Shown here: piece after piece, positions 45,215 through 54,141 of the stretch | Numbering within the stretch: the first letter of the stretch is position 1 | How the letters are laid out: each line of letters starts with the position of its first letter | Assembly (NCBI RefSeq): GCF_000981805.1 | Contig: NZ_CP011132.1 | Coordinates: 682,001 to 746,000 of the forward strand | Direction of reading: 5' to 3' | DNA from: Citrobacter amalonaticus Y19 | GTDB lineage: Bacteria; Pseudomonadota; Gammaproteobacteria; Enterobacterales; Enterobacteriaceae | DNA: 64,000 nucleotides | Notes under the pieces: generated by a model | Seen by the model: only the letters and a program-made list of their open reading frames with translations | What the model was told of the DNA's origin: nothing | Databases searched by the model: none | Made by a program: the position numbers and the translations under genes

Positions 45215-45972
45215 ACGCGTTCCATCACCTCTGGAATAAAAGAGAGCCGGTCGCTCAGACGGACAACATCGCCAACCACAATCAGCGCCGGCGGCACAAT
45301 ATTCGCTTCCTGCGCCTTGGTGAGCAATGTGCCGAGCGTACAGGTTAAGCGCCGCTGATTTTCCCGGGTAGCCGACATCACAATGGCGGCGGGCGTGTCC
45401 GGTGATTTGCCCCCCATCAGCAGTTCTTCACAAATAAACGGCAGATTCGCGATCCCCATAACAATCACCAGCGTGCCGTTGAGCTTCGCAAGCTGCCGCC
45501 AGTCCTGTTGCTGATTGCCTTCTCGGGTATGTCCCGTCACGACATGAAAACCTGAGGCCAGGTCGCGGTGGGTGACCGGGATCCCGGCGCAGGCCAGCCC
45601 GCCAATAGCGGAACTGATACCCGGCACCACTTCGAAGGCAATACTTTCCTCAACCAGACACTCTACCTCTTCGGCACCGCGACCAAACACGTAAGGATCG
45701 CCGCCTTTCAGACGGACAATGTTCCGCTGCGTCCGCGCATGATGGATAAGCAGGGCATTGATCTCCTCCTGAGGAACGCAATGATAGCCCGGACTTTTGC
45801 CGACGTTGATACAGGTACAGTTCGCTGAGCACCACTCGAGTATTTTAGGGTTGACCAAGCGATCGTAAATAATGACATCAGCCTGTTGAATGCATTGCAG
45901 GGCTTTGAGGGTCAGTAAGGTGATATCACCAGGACCGGCGCCAACCAGCCAGACTTTTCCGGAATTTTTCAT
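45193..45972 (-). CDS. cobA: Uroporphyrinogen-III C-methyltransferase (stand-alone CobA)
   Basis: 259 residues, SAM-dependent SUMT that makes precorrin-2, the branch point to cobalamin and siroheme. GAGPGD (11-16), RLKGGDPYVFGRG near 90, and PGISSAIGG and IPVTHRDLASGF by position are the family motifs. Enterobacteria normally use CysG or the CbiA-type cob operon for this step; a separate cobA beside a B12-dependent mutase suggests dedicated cofactor supply. Its 3' end overlaps the PocR-like gene. Confidence 0.93.
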   Translation of the reverse strand: MKNSGKVWLVGAGPGDITLLTLKALQCIQQADVIIYDRLVNPKILEWCSANCTCINVGKSPGYHCVPQEEINALLIHHARTQRNIVRLKGGDPYVFGRGAEEVECLVEESIAFEVVPGISSAIGGLACAGIPVTHRDLASGFHVVTGHTREGNQQQDWRQLAKLNGTLVIVMGIANLPFICEELLMGGKSPDTPAAIVMSATRENQRRLTCTLGTLLTKAQEANIVPPALIVVGDVVRLSDRLSFIPEVMERVYSESCS

Positions 45973-46377
45973 ATGTCGTCCTTAATTATTGTCGGGAAAA
46001 ACGGTAAAAAGAGTAAAAGCGGATGGAAAAACGCCATCGTTTGCTTATCGTTTAGTGAACTAAATTCTCCTGAAATAATAAGTAAATAATATTGATTAAA
46101 CCCGCAAAGTTTTTTCTCCGATAAACAAGTTATCTTGAAAAATTATTAAGAACTTATTGACGCTATTTGTCGCAAAATAACCTTAATTAAATTGTGTTTA
46201 TGGCCAGCCTTGCGTATTATCGGTCATTATTTGTTCGCCTTCTGTGTGAATAAACCATGGAGTGGATCAATGACATCCAGGTAGGAAATAAAATATAACT
46301 CTCAGGCCAATCGGGAGTCGGTTGCATTTATTTTTTATAAATTAAACTATTTTTGTACGCGGCATATGGAAGACGTT
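45973..46377. promoter_or_regulatory. Divergent region between cobA and the LysR gene
   Basis: 405 bases, AT-rich (around 65-70 percent by eye), no ORF or tRNA seen. A divergent LysR-type regulator normally binds such a gap, so operator sites for the LysR protein and promoters of cobA and the regulator are expected; no clear T-N11-A box could be singled out. Confidence 0.45.
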
Positions 46378-47286
46378 ATGAGAGGAAAGATACCAAAGAC
46401 TGAATTACTGGTGACGTTTGAAGTGGTGGCACGCCATGAAAGTTATACGCGTGCGGCGGAGGAGTTAGCATTAACGCAAAGTGCCGTATTTCGCCAGGTG
46501 AATGCCCTTGAGGATTTTCTGCATACTGCATTATTTAATCATGCTAAAAAGCGGATTTTTTTAAACGCGGCCGGAAAGCATTATTTGAGCATTGTTAAAG
46601 AAACGCTAAATAAACTGGAGCGTGATACCAACACCATTATGACCTGGCAGCCGACGGTCGAAGTCATTGAACTGGCGGTCAATCCGACGTTCAGCACCCA
46701 CTGGCTGATCCCCAATCTGCGTGAATTCAACAAGCTTAACCCCGATATTATCGTCAATATTCACTCACTGGCGAACATAGGCGATTTTCTCAACCGTGAA
46801 TATGATGCGGCCATTATGCGTGAGGACTTCTGTTCGCCGTGGTCAGAAGTGGAGTATCTGTTCGAAGAGGAAATTTTACCGGTCTGTAGCGGCAGTCTGC
46901 TGTCGCAGCCCAACCAGAAACTGGCGGTCGAAGAGTTGCTCAATGAGTTTCCGTTACTGCATCAAAGTACGCGAATTAACGGCTGGCAGGAGTGGTTCGC
47001 CCTGTCGGATGTCAGTAGCCCACTGGCCAACAAAGGCCCGCGCTTTGATCTGCTGTCGATGCTGATCGCGGCGGTGCGGTCTAATCTGGGGGTCGCGCTG
47101 CTCCCGCGCTTTGCGATCCAACACGATCTGGACAACGGTGACATGGTGATCCCTTGTGATGTGCCCATGCGTACCGTTAATCGTTTCATCATGACCTGGC
47201 GGGAAGAAAAAGCGGAATCCCGTCATTTACAGGTCTTCCGCGAGTGGTTGTTGCAAAAATCAGTGGTGTCACCCCTGGAACGCTGA
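46378..47286 (+). CDS. LysR-family regulator, GcvA-like
   Basis: 302 residues: N-terminal HTH (TELLVTFEVVARHESYTRAAEELALTQSAVFRQVNALED by position about 8-46) and a type-2 periplasmic-binding-like effector domain with FSTHWLIPNLREFNKLNPDI, the GcvA subgroup signature. The ATG at 46378 has GGAAG five bases before it and is preferred over 46366. It is convergent with cobO and adjacent to the glutamate-mutase operon, so it is the best candidate regulator of that operon or of cobA. The effector is not known. Confidence 0.87.
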   Translation: MRGKIPKTELLVTFEVVARHESYTRAAEELALTQSAVFRQVNALEDFLHTALFNHAKKRIFLNAAGKHYLSIVKETLNKLERDTNTIMTWQPTVEVIELAVNPTFSTHWLIPNLREFNKLNPDIIVNIHSLANIGDFLNREYDAAIMREDFCSPWSEVEYLFEEEILPVCSGSLLSQPNQKLAVEELLNEFPLLHQSTRINGWQEWFALSDVSSPLANKGPRFDLLSMLIAAVRSNLGVALLPRFAIQHDLDNGDMVIPCDVPMRTVNRFIMTWREEKAESRHLQVFREWLLQKSVVSPLER

Positions 47287-47306
47287 TGCTGGATGACAGG
47301 CGAACG

Positions 47307-47337
47307 GTAGGCCGGATAAGCGCATGCGCCATCCGGC
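47307..47337. repeat. Single REP unit
   Basis: GTAGGCCGGATAAGCGCATGCGCCATCCGGC, between the convergent LysR and cobO genes. Confidence 0.85.
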
Positions 47338-47347
47338 AACTACGTGA

Positions 47348-47950
47348 CTACCAGTCGATTCCCGCCTGTGCCTGAATACCGCTGTCAAAGGCATGCTTTA
47401 CCGGGCGCAGTTCGCTCACCGTATCAGCAAGCTCCAGTAACTGCGCGTGGCAACCCCGCCCGGTTACAATCACACTTTGCTGCGCCGGACGTTCCCGGAT
47501 AGCGGCGATCACCTCTTCGGTATCAAGATAGTGATACGCCAGCATATAAGTGAGTTCGTCCAGTACCACCAGATCGTAATGCGCATCGGCCAGCATACGC
47601 TTGCTCTCTGTCCAGACGGCAAGCGCCGCCGCGATATCCGACTCGCGGTTTTGCGTTTCCCAGGTAAACCCGGTGCCCATAATGTGAAATTCAACGCCCA
47701 GCGGATGCAGGGTGTTGTATTCGCCATTATCCCACTGGCCTTTGATAAACTGCGCGACGCCAACGGTTTTACCGTGTCCCACCGCGCGCGTAGCGGTGCC
47801 AAAAGCGGCCGTGGATTTCCCTTTTCCATTACCGGTGAAAACGATCACAATCCCTTTTTGTTCCGTGGCGGCTGCCACGCGAATATCAACCTGTTCTTTC
47901 AGCTTTTGCTGACGCTGACGATGACGGTCGCTATTGGCTCGCGCTTGCAT
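47348..47950 (-). CDS. cobO: Corrinoid adenosyltransferase (CobO/BtuR type)
   Basis: 200 residues, ATP:cob(I)alamin adenosyltransferase. P-loop GNGKGKST at 40-47, LDELTYMLAYHYL and SVIVTGRGC are typical of the CobA/CobO/BtuR family. It makes adenosylcobalamin, the cofactor of glutamate mutase encoded in the same operon. It is a likely paralogue of the housekeeping btuR elsewhere in the chromosome. It begins nine bases after the fumarase gene. Confidence 0.95.
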   Translation of the reverse strand: MQARANSDRHRQRQQKLKEQVDIRVAAATEQKGIVIVFTGNGKGKSTAAFGTATRAVGHGKTVGVAQFIKGQWDNGEYNTLHPLGVEFHIMGTGFTWETQNRESDIAAALAVWTESKRMLADAHYDLVVLDELTYMLAYHYLDTEEVIAAIRERPAQQSVIVTGRGCHAQLLELADTVSELRPVKHAFDSGIQAQAGIDW

Positions 47951-47959
47951 AAACGCTCC

Positions 47960-49612
47960 TTAATGTCCTGCCGGGCAGGATGCACAACGGTGCTGTTGTT
48001 CAAACTGGCTGAAGAAGTTGTTCCCTTTGTCATCCACCAGAACGAAGGCAGGCAGATTTTCAACTTCCATCATCCAGACCGCTTCCATTCCCAGTTCGGG
48101 ATATTCGAGGCAGCGCAGACTTTTCACATACTGTTGCGCCAGCAAGGCCGCGGCGCCGCCGATACTGCCGAGGTTGAATCCGCCGTGTTTATGGCAGGCG
48201 TCGGTTACCTGCGGGCTGCGGTTGCCTTTTGACAGCATGACAAGGCTGCCACCAGCGGCCTGGAAGGCATCGACATAACCGTCCATGCGCCCGCCGGTGG
48301 TTGGCCCGAGCGAGCCGCAAGCCATCTGGTCTGGTGTTTTGGCCGGGCCCGCGTAGTAGACAATGTGGTCTTTCATGTACGCCGGCATCGCTTCGCCGTT
48401 GTCCAGACGCTCTTTGAGTTTGGCGTGCACGATATCGCGGGCGACGACAATCGGGCCGTTCAGCGAAAGCCGTGTGCCGACGGGCAGGGCGGATAAATCA
48501 TGCAGGATCTCGCGCAGCGGACGGTTCAGATCCAGGTTTACGCTCTGCGCGCTGTTCTCGACGCGGCTGGATTCAGGGATAAATTTGCCCGGGTTATGCT
48601 CGAGTTTTTCCAGCCAGATCCCGTGTTTGTTGATCTTCGCTTTGATATTGCGATCGGCGGAGCAGGAGAGGGCCATTGCGATCGGACAAGAGCCGCCGTG
48701 GCGCGGCAGGCGAATCACGCGTATATCATGGGCGAAATATTTGCCGCCAAACTGCGCGCCGATGCCAAATTCGCGACTGGCGTTAAGCAGCGCGGACTCC
48801 AGCGCCGTGTCACGAAACGCCTGGCCCAGTTCGTTACCGCTGGTGGGCAGATTGTCGTAATACTTGGTTGAGGCCAGTTTGGCGACCTTGAGCGCCTGGT
48901 CAGCGGAGAGACCGCCGACCACAAAGGCAATGTGATACGGAGGGCAGGCTGCCGTACCCAGCGATTTCATCTTCTCTATCAGGAACGCGGTGAGTTTTTC
49001 CGGTTGCAGGATAGATTTGGTCTCCTGGAACAGTGCCGCTTTGTTGGCCGAGCCGCCGCCCTTATTGACAAACAGGAAGCGGTATTCGTTACCCGGCGTG
49101 GCGCTGATGTCTATCTGCGCTGGCAGGTTCGTGCCGGTGTTGACCTCGTTATACATATCCAGCGGGGCATTTTGCGAATAGCGCAGGTTATTTTCTTTAA
49201 AGGTGGTGTAAATCCCTTTGCTGAGCGCTTCGGCATCATCGCCGCCGGTCCATATTTGCTGACCTTTGCTGGCAACAACCGTCGCGGTGCCCGTGTCCTG
49301 GCAGTTCGGCAGCACGCCTTTCGCCGACACTTCCGCATTACGCAACAGTTGCAGGGCGACGTATTTGTCGTTACTGCTGGCCTGCGGATCGTGCAGGATG
49401 CTGGCTATCTGCTTTAAATGTCCGGTGCGCAGGAAGAACGATGCTTCGTAGAATGCCTGTTGAGCCAGCAGCGTTAATGCTTCCGGCGCCACTTTGATGA
49501 CCTCTTCGCCATCCAATTCTGTCACCGTAACATGCTGATTGCTCAGTAATTCGTATTCCGTACTCTCTTTGCTTTGTACAAAGAGTTCTTGCCAGACAAA
49601 GGGTTTAGACAT
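47960..49612 (-). CDS. Class I fumarase / mesaconase (FumD-like)
   Basis: 550-residue [4Fe-4S] hydro-lyase. Cluster ligands Cys104, Cys223 and Cys317 line up with FumA of E. coli. The start at 49612 (MSKPFVWQELF) is preferred over an upstream open extension to 49717. Class I fumarases also hydrate mesaconate to (S)-citramalate; the E. coli O157:H7 homologue FumD next to a glutamate mutase cluster is known as a mesaconase. Its place here makes mesaconate the likely substrate. The enzyme should be oxygen-sensitive. Confidence 0.93.
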   Translation of the reverse strand: MSKPFVWQELFVQSKESTEYELLSNQHVTVTELDGEEVIKVAPEALTLLAQQAFYEASFFLRTGHLKQIASILHDPQASSNDKYVALQLLRNAEVSAKGVLPNCQDTGTATVVASKGQQIWTGGDDAEALSKGIYTTFKENNLRYSQNAPLDMYNEVNTGTNLPAQIDISATPGNEYRFLFVNKGGGSANKAALFQETKSILQPEKLTAFLIEKMKSLGTAACPPYHIAFVVGGLSADQALKVAKLASTKYYDNLPTSGNELGQAFRDTALESALLNASREFGIGAQFGGKYFAHDIRVIRLPRHGGSCPIAMALSCSADRNIKAKINKHGIWLEKLEHNPGKFIPESSRVENSAQSVNLDLNRPLREILHDLSALPVGTRLSLNGPIVVARDIVHAKLKERLDNGEAMPAYMKDHIVYYAGPAKTPDQMACGSLGPTTGGRMDGYVDAFQAAGGSLVMLSKGNRSPQVTDACHKHGGFNLGSIGGAAALLAQQYVKSLRCLEYPELGMEAVWMMEVENLPAFVLVDDKGNNFFSQFEQQHRCASCPAGH

Positions 49613-49639
49613 GTGACTTCTCACGTTAAGGTTGATATC

Positions 49640-49722
49640 GCCGGAGGGTGGCGCAAGCACCTTATCCGGCCTACAGGTTAATGCTGTATATGTAGGCCGG
49701 ATAAGCGATAGCGCCATCCGGC
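49640..49722. repeat. BIME between the transporter and fumarase genes
   Basis: GCCGGAGGGTGGCG..TTATCCGGCCTAC and GTAGGCCGGATAAG..CGCCATCCGGC fill the gap within the glutamate-mutase operon, where they may stabilise the upstream part of the transcript. Confidence 0.88.
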
Positions 49723-49734
49723 AACCTTATACAA

Positions 49735-51042
49735 TCAGGACATCACCACTTCTGACGGTTCCGTTGCAGGACGTTCCTGTTCCGGCGTTTTGACCGGCGC
49801 AGTGCCCCGGCAGCCTGAACCGAAGTGTTCACCTTCCCAACGACCGACAATCGCGGCACCCATGGCGTTACTCATCACGTTGGTCGCAGAACGGCCCATG
49901 TCGAGGAACGGATCGACGCCCATCAGCAGGATCAGACCCGCCTCCGGAATGTTGAACTGGTTGAGGGTGGCGGCAATGACGACCATCGAGGCGCGCGGTA
50001 CGCCCGCCATGCCTTTGGAGGTCAACATCAGGATCAGCAGCATGGTGATCTGCTCGCCCATGCTCAGCTCAATGTTGCACGCTTGCGCGATAAACACGGT
50101 GGCAAACGAGCAGTAAGCCATTGAACCGACCAGGTTGAAGGAGTAACCGATAGGCAGCACGAAGCTGGCAATCTTGGACGAGACGCCGAATTTCTCCAGC
50201 TTATCCAGGGTTCCCGGGAACGCGGCTTCAGAACTGGAGGTGGTAAACGCCAGCAGCGCCGGTTCGAGGATTGCTTTCGTCAGACGGCTAATGCACGGAC
50301 CGACAATCATGGTTGACAGGCCGATCAGAATCGCCCACAGCATCCCCAGCGTCAGGTAGAACTCACCCATGAAGATCCCGGCGCTAACCATCACGCCCAG
50401 CCCGCGTTCAGCGATCAGCCCGGAGATGGCGGCGAACACCGTTAACGGAGCGAACAGCATGACGTAACCTGTCAGCTTCAGCATGACGTGCACCAGCGAG
50501 TCGAGCACTTTCACGATCGGCTCGGCTTTCTCGCCAATGGCGGCCAGGCTGCAGCCGAGGAAAATCGAGAACACCACGATTTGCAGGATTTCGTTACGCG
50601 CCATCGCATCGACGATACTGGTCGGTACGGCGTGAGAGATAAATACTTTCAGCGTGAACGGTTCTGACTGCACGCCAGCCACTGCCGCAGCGTCATGGGC
50701 GACGAAGTTGATGCCCGCACCTGGCTGGAACAGATTGACGATGACCAGACCCAGCGCAATCGACAACAGTGAGGCGCAGATAAACAGGAAAAAGGTTTTC
50801 GAGAATATACGTCCCAGCGTTTTGGCATCGCCCATTTTTGCGATACCAACGACCAGGGTTGAAATAACCAACGGTGCGATAATCATTTTTACCATACGTA
50901 AGAAAATAGTGGTAAAAATCGAAATATCCTGCGCGTACGATTTTGCTGTATCAGCCGATGCCATATTATTAATAGCCACCCCGGCAATCATGCCGAGTAT
51001 CAGGCCTAATATGATCATTTTGGTTAGACTTATTTTCTTCAT
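49735..51042 (-). CDS. Dicarboxylate/amino acid:cation symporter (DAACS family)
   Basis: 435 residues, GltP/DctA-type. Visible signatures: TSSSEAAFPGTL in the reentrant loop, YSFNLVGSMAYCS for the sodium/proton site, TSKGMAGVP for reentrant loop two, and MGRSATNVMSNAMGA in the last helix. Glutamate, mesaconate or C4-dicarboxylate uptake are all possible; the neighbours favour glutamate or methylaspartate. It lies 169 bases beyond the DUF4387 gene, enough for a separate promoter. Confidence 0.9.
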   Translation of the reverse strand: MKKISLTKMIILGLILGMIAGVAINNMASADTAKSYAQDISIFTTIFLRMVKMIIAPLVISTLVVGIAKMGDAKTLGRIFSKTFFLFICASLLSIALGLVIVNLFQPGAGINFVAHDAAAVAGVQSEPFTLKVFISHAVPTSIVDAMARNEILQIVVFSIFLGCSLAAIGEKAEPIVKVLDSLVHVMLKLTGYVMLFAPLTVFAAISGLIAERGLGVMVSAGIFMGEFYLTLGMLWAILIGLSTMIVGPCISRLTKAILEPALLAFTTSSSEAAFPGTLDKLEKFGVSSKIASFVLPIGYSFNLVGSMAYCSFATVFIAQACNIELSMGEQITMLLILMLTSKGMAGVPRASMVVIAATLNQFNIPEAGLILLMGVDPFLDMGRSATNVMSNAMGAAIVGRWEGEHFGSGCRGTAPVKTPEQERPATEPSEVVMS

Positions 51043-51211
51043 GTTTACTCCATCGGATCAAGGCTAGTCTGTAAAATTATGTAGGGCGGCGTGCGCCTGA
51101 GCGTGGACAGCAGCTCAGATGCACGCCTGTTATGACCAACCGCATGAATTATCTGGAATACAGTGATACAGCGAAATCCTGTACGCCAATGGACGTTGTT
51201 GTATTTTTTAA

Positions 51212-51529
51212 TTACAGATCAAACTCAATACTTAATAACGGCGCATGCTGCTGCGCGCCATAAACATCATTGTCACCAACGTTGCCGGAAATAATATCGC
51301 GAGGCATCACGATTTTTACGGCATTCGCGGGGTCAAACCAGACGATGCGATGAATAAAATCAGGTTCAACGTTATATAAGCGGGCAATTAACTGCGGCGT
51401 TAATTGCTCAGAACGTTTTACCCGCTGATAGTCTTCGCGCGTTTTAAATAAAATATCTAACACCAGTTCATACGGTCCGGCGTTTTTGGAACGAATCACC
51501 TGCGCCAGGGTGCAAATAGCGTGTTTCAT
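51212..51529 (-). CDS. DUF4387-family protein, partner of the AtuA-like gene
   Basis: 105 residues, a compact alpha/beta protein. AQVIRSKNAGPYELVLDILF is the typical family start. DUF4387 proteins occur almost only beside, or fused to, DUF1446/AtuA-like proteins; a role as small subunit is inferred. It overlaps the AtuA-like gene by four bases. Confidence 0.8.
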   Translation of the reverse strand: MKHAICTLAQVIRSKNAGPYELVLDILFKTREDYQRVKRSEQLTPQLIARLYNVEPDFIHRIVWFDPANAVKIVMPRDIISGNVGDNDVYGAQQHAPLLSIEFDL

Positions 51530-52896
51530 GCCTGAACTCCTTCTGGCGTCACCTGTTCAATGTGGAAGTCAAAACGCAGGGCGTCGCTGGCTTCGATCAG
51601 GTGATAGATTGAGAACTCATACACCGGGCCGCTTTGAATATCGGATGGTGAGAACGGGAAGGCGAGGTTGCCTGCCGTGGCGATCCGGTTTTCGTAGCCG
51701 TAGTGCAGCAGGGTAGAGCGCACCAGCGAACAGACGCTGTTGGCGATATCCTGCGTTGGCGCGACCACGTCCAGCAAAATGCCCAGTTCGTGCCCGGCAG
51801 TTTGCATCGGTTCATGATTGCCCATCACGCCGTTCTTACCGTACAGGTGGAACGTCATGCGGATGCTGTCATCATTCAGCGAGAGGTTGCGGGCAACGCT
51901 TGCCTGCACTTCTTCGAGAATGGTGTCGATGCCAGCAATCATGATCGGATCGCGGGTACCGGCAATGGTCAGGCAGCGGAAGCCCACCTGGCGCGCACCT
52001 TCCAGCTTCAGCGCATACGGCGTTTCTTCATGACGGGAACCGCTGACGTACACTTCGCCATCGTTTACCGCTGTGAAGCTGCACCCTTTCAGGTTCAGCA
52101 CACCGCCAGGACCTGGCAGGAAGTACGGATCGGACTTCTCATACAGGGTGTGCGCCGCCGCCGACGTTTCGGTGAACTTGCGCTTGGGATTGAACGTCTT
52201 CAGCGTAAAGCCGTTGTCGTCGATAATCCCCATTGCGCAGTCGGAACCGGAACCTGGGGTCGCGGCAATGGCCGCACATTCCAGGATCTTGCCGCAGTGC
52301 AGCGCCAGACCTTCATCAAAGCCCTGCATAATCGGCAGTGCCGCGAAGCAGGCCGGATCATAAGCCCGTCCGCCCAGCACCACTTGCGCACCCGCTTCCA
52401 GCGCACGCTGGAACGGTTCGATCCCCATCTGCGCCACGATGTAGGTGCTCTCTTCGATCGCCTCGTGGGTCAGTGCCGGAACAAAGTCCAGCGCGGTGAT
52501 TTTGCCGTTATCCAGCGCCTGATGAACCACCTCTTTATTCACATCCGATGGGATCAGCGCCATTGAGAAGGACAGTTTTTCTTCCTGCGCAATCTCAAGG
52601 ATAATCTGCCGACACCACTCAAGGTGCGGGGCAGCCCCGGATCCCCCGGCGGTGCCAATCACCACCGGAATGTTGTTCTTAACGCCCGCCGTGATCATAT
52701 AACGCAGATCGCGTTTCACCCCGGCCCTGTCGGTAAACGGTTTACCCGCCCCCAGATAGTGGGGGCCTGGATCGGAGGAGCCTGCGTCAACCGCGATCAG
52801 ATCCGGTGACTCTTCCATGGCTTTACGAAAGCTCTCTTCCGGGAAGCCATAACCCAGGATAGCCGTCGGCGATAAGATCTTAAATGTGCGTGCCAT
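51526..52896 (-). CDS. DUF1446 / AtuA-like acyclic terpene utilization family protein
   Basis: 456 residues. DAGSSDPGPHYLG, IGTAGGSGAAPHLEW and LGGRAYDPACF are typical of the DUF1446 family, named after AtuA of Pseudomonas acyclic-terpene catabolism, whose reaction is not established. No cofactor motif could be assigned; GSGSDC and GPGGVLNLKG loops look conserved. It directly follows methylaspartate ammonia-lyase (three-base gap) and is coupled to DUF4387. It might act on mesaconate, citramalate or a CoA-free intermediate; this is inference. Confidence 0.8.
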   Translation of the reverse strand: MARTFKILSPTAILGYGFPEESFRKAMEESPDLIAVDAGSSDPGPHYLGAGKPFTDRAGVKRDLRYMITAGVKNNIPVVIGTAGGSGAAPHLEWCRQIILEIAQEEKLSFSMALIPSDVNKEVVHQALDNGKITALDFVPALTHEAIEESTYIVAQMGIEPFQRALEAGAQVVLGGRAYDPACFAALPIMQGFDEGLALHCGKILECAAIAATPGSGSDCAMGIIDDNGFTLKTFNPKRKFTETSAAAHTLYEKSDPYFLPGPGGVLNLKGCSFTAVNDGEVYVSGSRHEETPYALKLEGARQVGFRCLTIAGTRDPIMIAGIDTILEEVQASVARNLSLNDDSIRMTFHLYGKNGVMGNHEPMQTAGHELGILLDVVAPTQDIANSVCSLVRSTLLHYGYENRIATAGNLAFPFSPSDIQSGPVYEFSIYHLIEASDALRFDFHIEQVTPEGVQA

Positions 52897-52899
52897 CTC

Positions 52900-54141
52900 T
52901 TAATCCTTAGTCTGCAACAGCGCGATGGTGCGGTTCATTTCGTTAAACACGATATTGAGACCTTCATCGAAGCCCATACCAGGCTTGATCAACATACGCA
53001 TCGGACGTGCGGCGAGAGCCACATGTACACAGGTGCGGGCGCTGATTTCGGTTTCGTTACAAGTACCGCCCTGGTAGGCTTCCATTCCGTGTTTGTTGCA
53101 GTACAGCACCGCGTCAACGATGTTGTGAATGCCGCCAAGATCCGGCGTTTTGATCTGCACCATGTGGCAGCTGCCGGCATCGGTGAAGTCCACGATGTCC
53201 TGATAGGTGTTACACCATTCATCCGCGACAATTTTCACGCCGGAACCCAGACGGGTCAGCTCTTTGGTGATGGCCGTCAGCATGCGGATTTGATCCGGTT
53301 TGTTGCCTGCATCAACCGGGCCTTCAATGTACAGCGGCAGACCTTGCGCTTCTTTTTCCAGGCTGGCGATGTACTCGGCGCAGCGTACCGGGTCCATATC
53401 GAAGATCAGACCGATGGTGCCATACACGTCGATATGCAGCGTCGGATGGTAGCGCGGGCTGCTGCGCAGGCTGAGAATACGGTCGGACAACCAGCGCACG
53501 TACTCACGCAGTTTTTCGCCTTTGAAACCGAGCTTCTCTTCAACGTTGTTGATCAGCGCATGCGGCAGGACGTCAACGCCTTTGAGGATCATTTTGTCGA
53601 CGGCGATGTAGCGGTCGTCGCCGCTCTGACCAAATAAAGGAATTGCTTCTGGTACGCACGGCAGTTGCCATTCGTCACACACCACTTCCGTTTTCAGGCG
53701 ACCCGAGGCCAGCGCAGTGGCGTCAAGCAGCGCCTGTGACAGACCGTAACGAACGGCGGTATGCAGCAAATTACCGTCGATACGCAGTTTGTCGAAGAAG
53801 CGGGCGTTCGGCAGGAACGCATCCACATCGCGGCCTTCGAGCAGCGGTTTGATGTGATCGTTGAGGAACGGAATAAAATGTTCAGCCAGGAACAGCGGAT
53901 CGCGACCACCGGCACCGGAGTACTGCACCGCGGCGCAATCACCCACTGCCACTGCGCCGTTTTCCAGAATCAACTGGACGGAAACGCACTCGCCAGCCTG
54001 ACGCACAGAGGTAAAGCCAGGGGTAACCGGATCGCCGGTATAAATAAACCCGTCATGACCTGCGCCATTTTTGATCGCCTGCTGGTCATCAAAATAGAAT
54101 GAGGAGTAGCCAGCGGTGAAAAGCGCCTGTTTAATTTTCAT
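52900..54141 (-). CDS. mal: 3-Methylaspartate ammonia-lyase
   Basis: 413 residues, enolase superfamily, converts threo-3-methylaspartate to mesaconate plus ammonia. Metal ligands Asp238, Glu273 and Asp307, the catalytic Lys331 (VQIKTPDLG), His194 and Cys361 are in the places known for the Clostridium and Citrobacter enzymes. The sequence closely resembles the crystallised C. amalonaticus enzyme as I recall it. Its ATG shares one base with the glmE stop (TAATG), so it is translationally coupled. Confidence 0.97.
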   Translation of the reverse strand: MKIKQALFTAGYSSFYFDDQQAIKNGAGHDGFIYTGDPVTPGFTSVRQAGECVSVQLILENGAVAVGDCAAVQYSGAGGRDPLFLAEHFIPFLNDHIKPLLEGRDVDAFLPNARFFDKLRIDGNLLHTAVRYGLSQALLDATALASGRLKTEVVCDEWQLPCVPEAIPLFGQSGDDRYIAVDKMILKGVDVLPHALINNVEEKLGFKGEKLREYVRWLSDRILSLRSSPRYHPTLHIDVYGTIGLIFDMDPVRCAEYIASLEKEAQGLPLYIEGPVDAGNKPDQIRMLTAITKELTRLGSGVKIVADEWCNTYQDIVDFTDAGSCHMVQIKTPDLGGIHNIVDAVLYCNKHGMEAYQGGTCNETEISARTCVHVALAARPMRMLIKPGMGFDEGLNIVFNEMNRTIALLQTKD

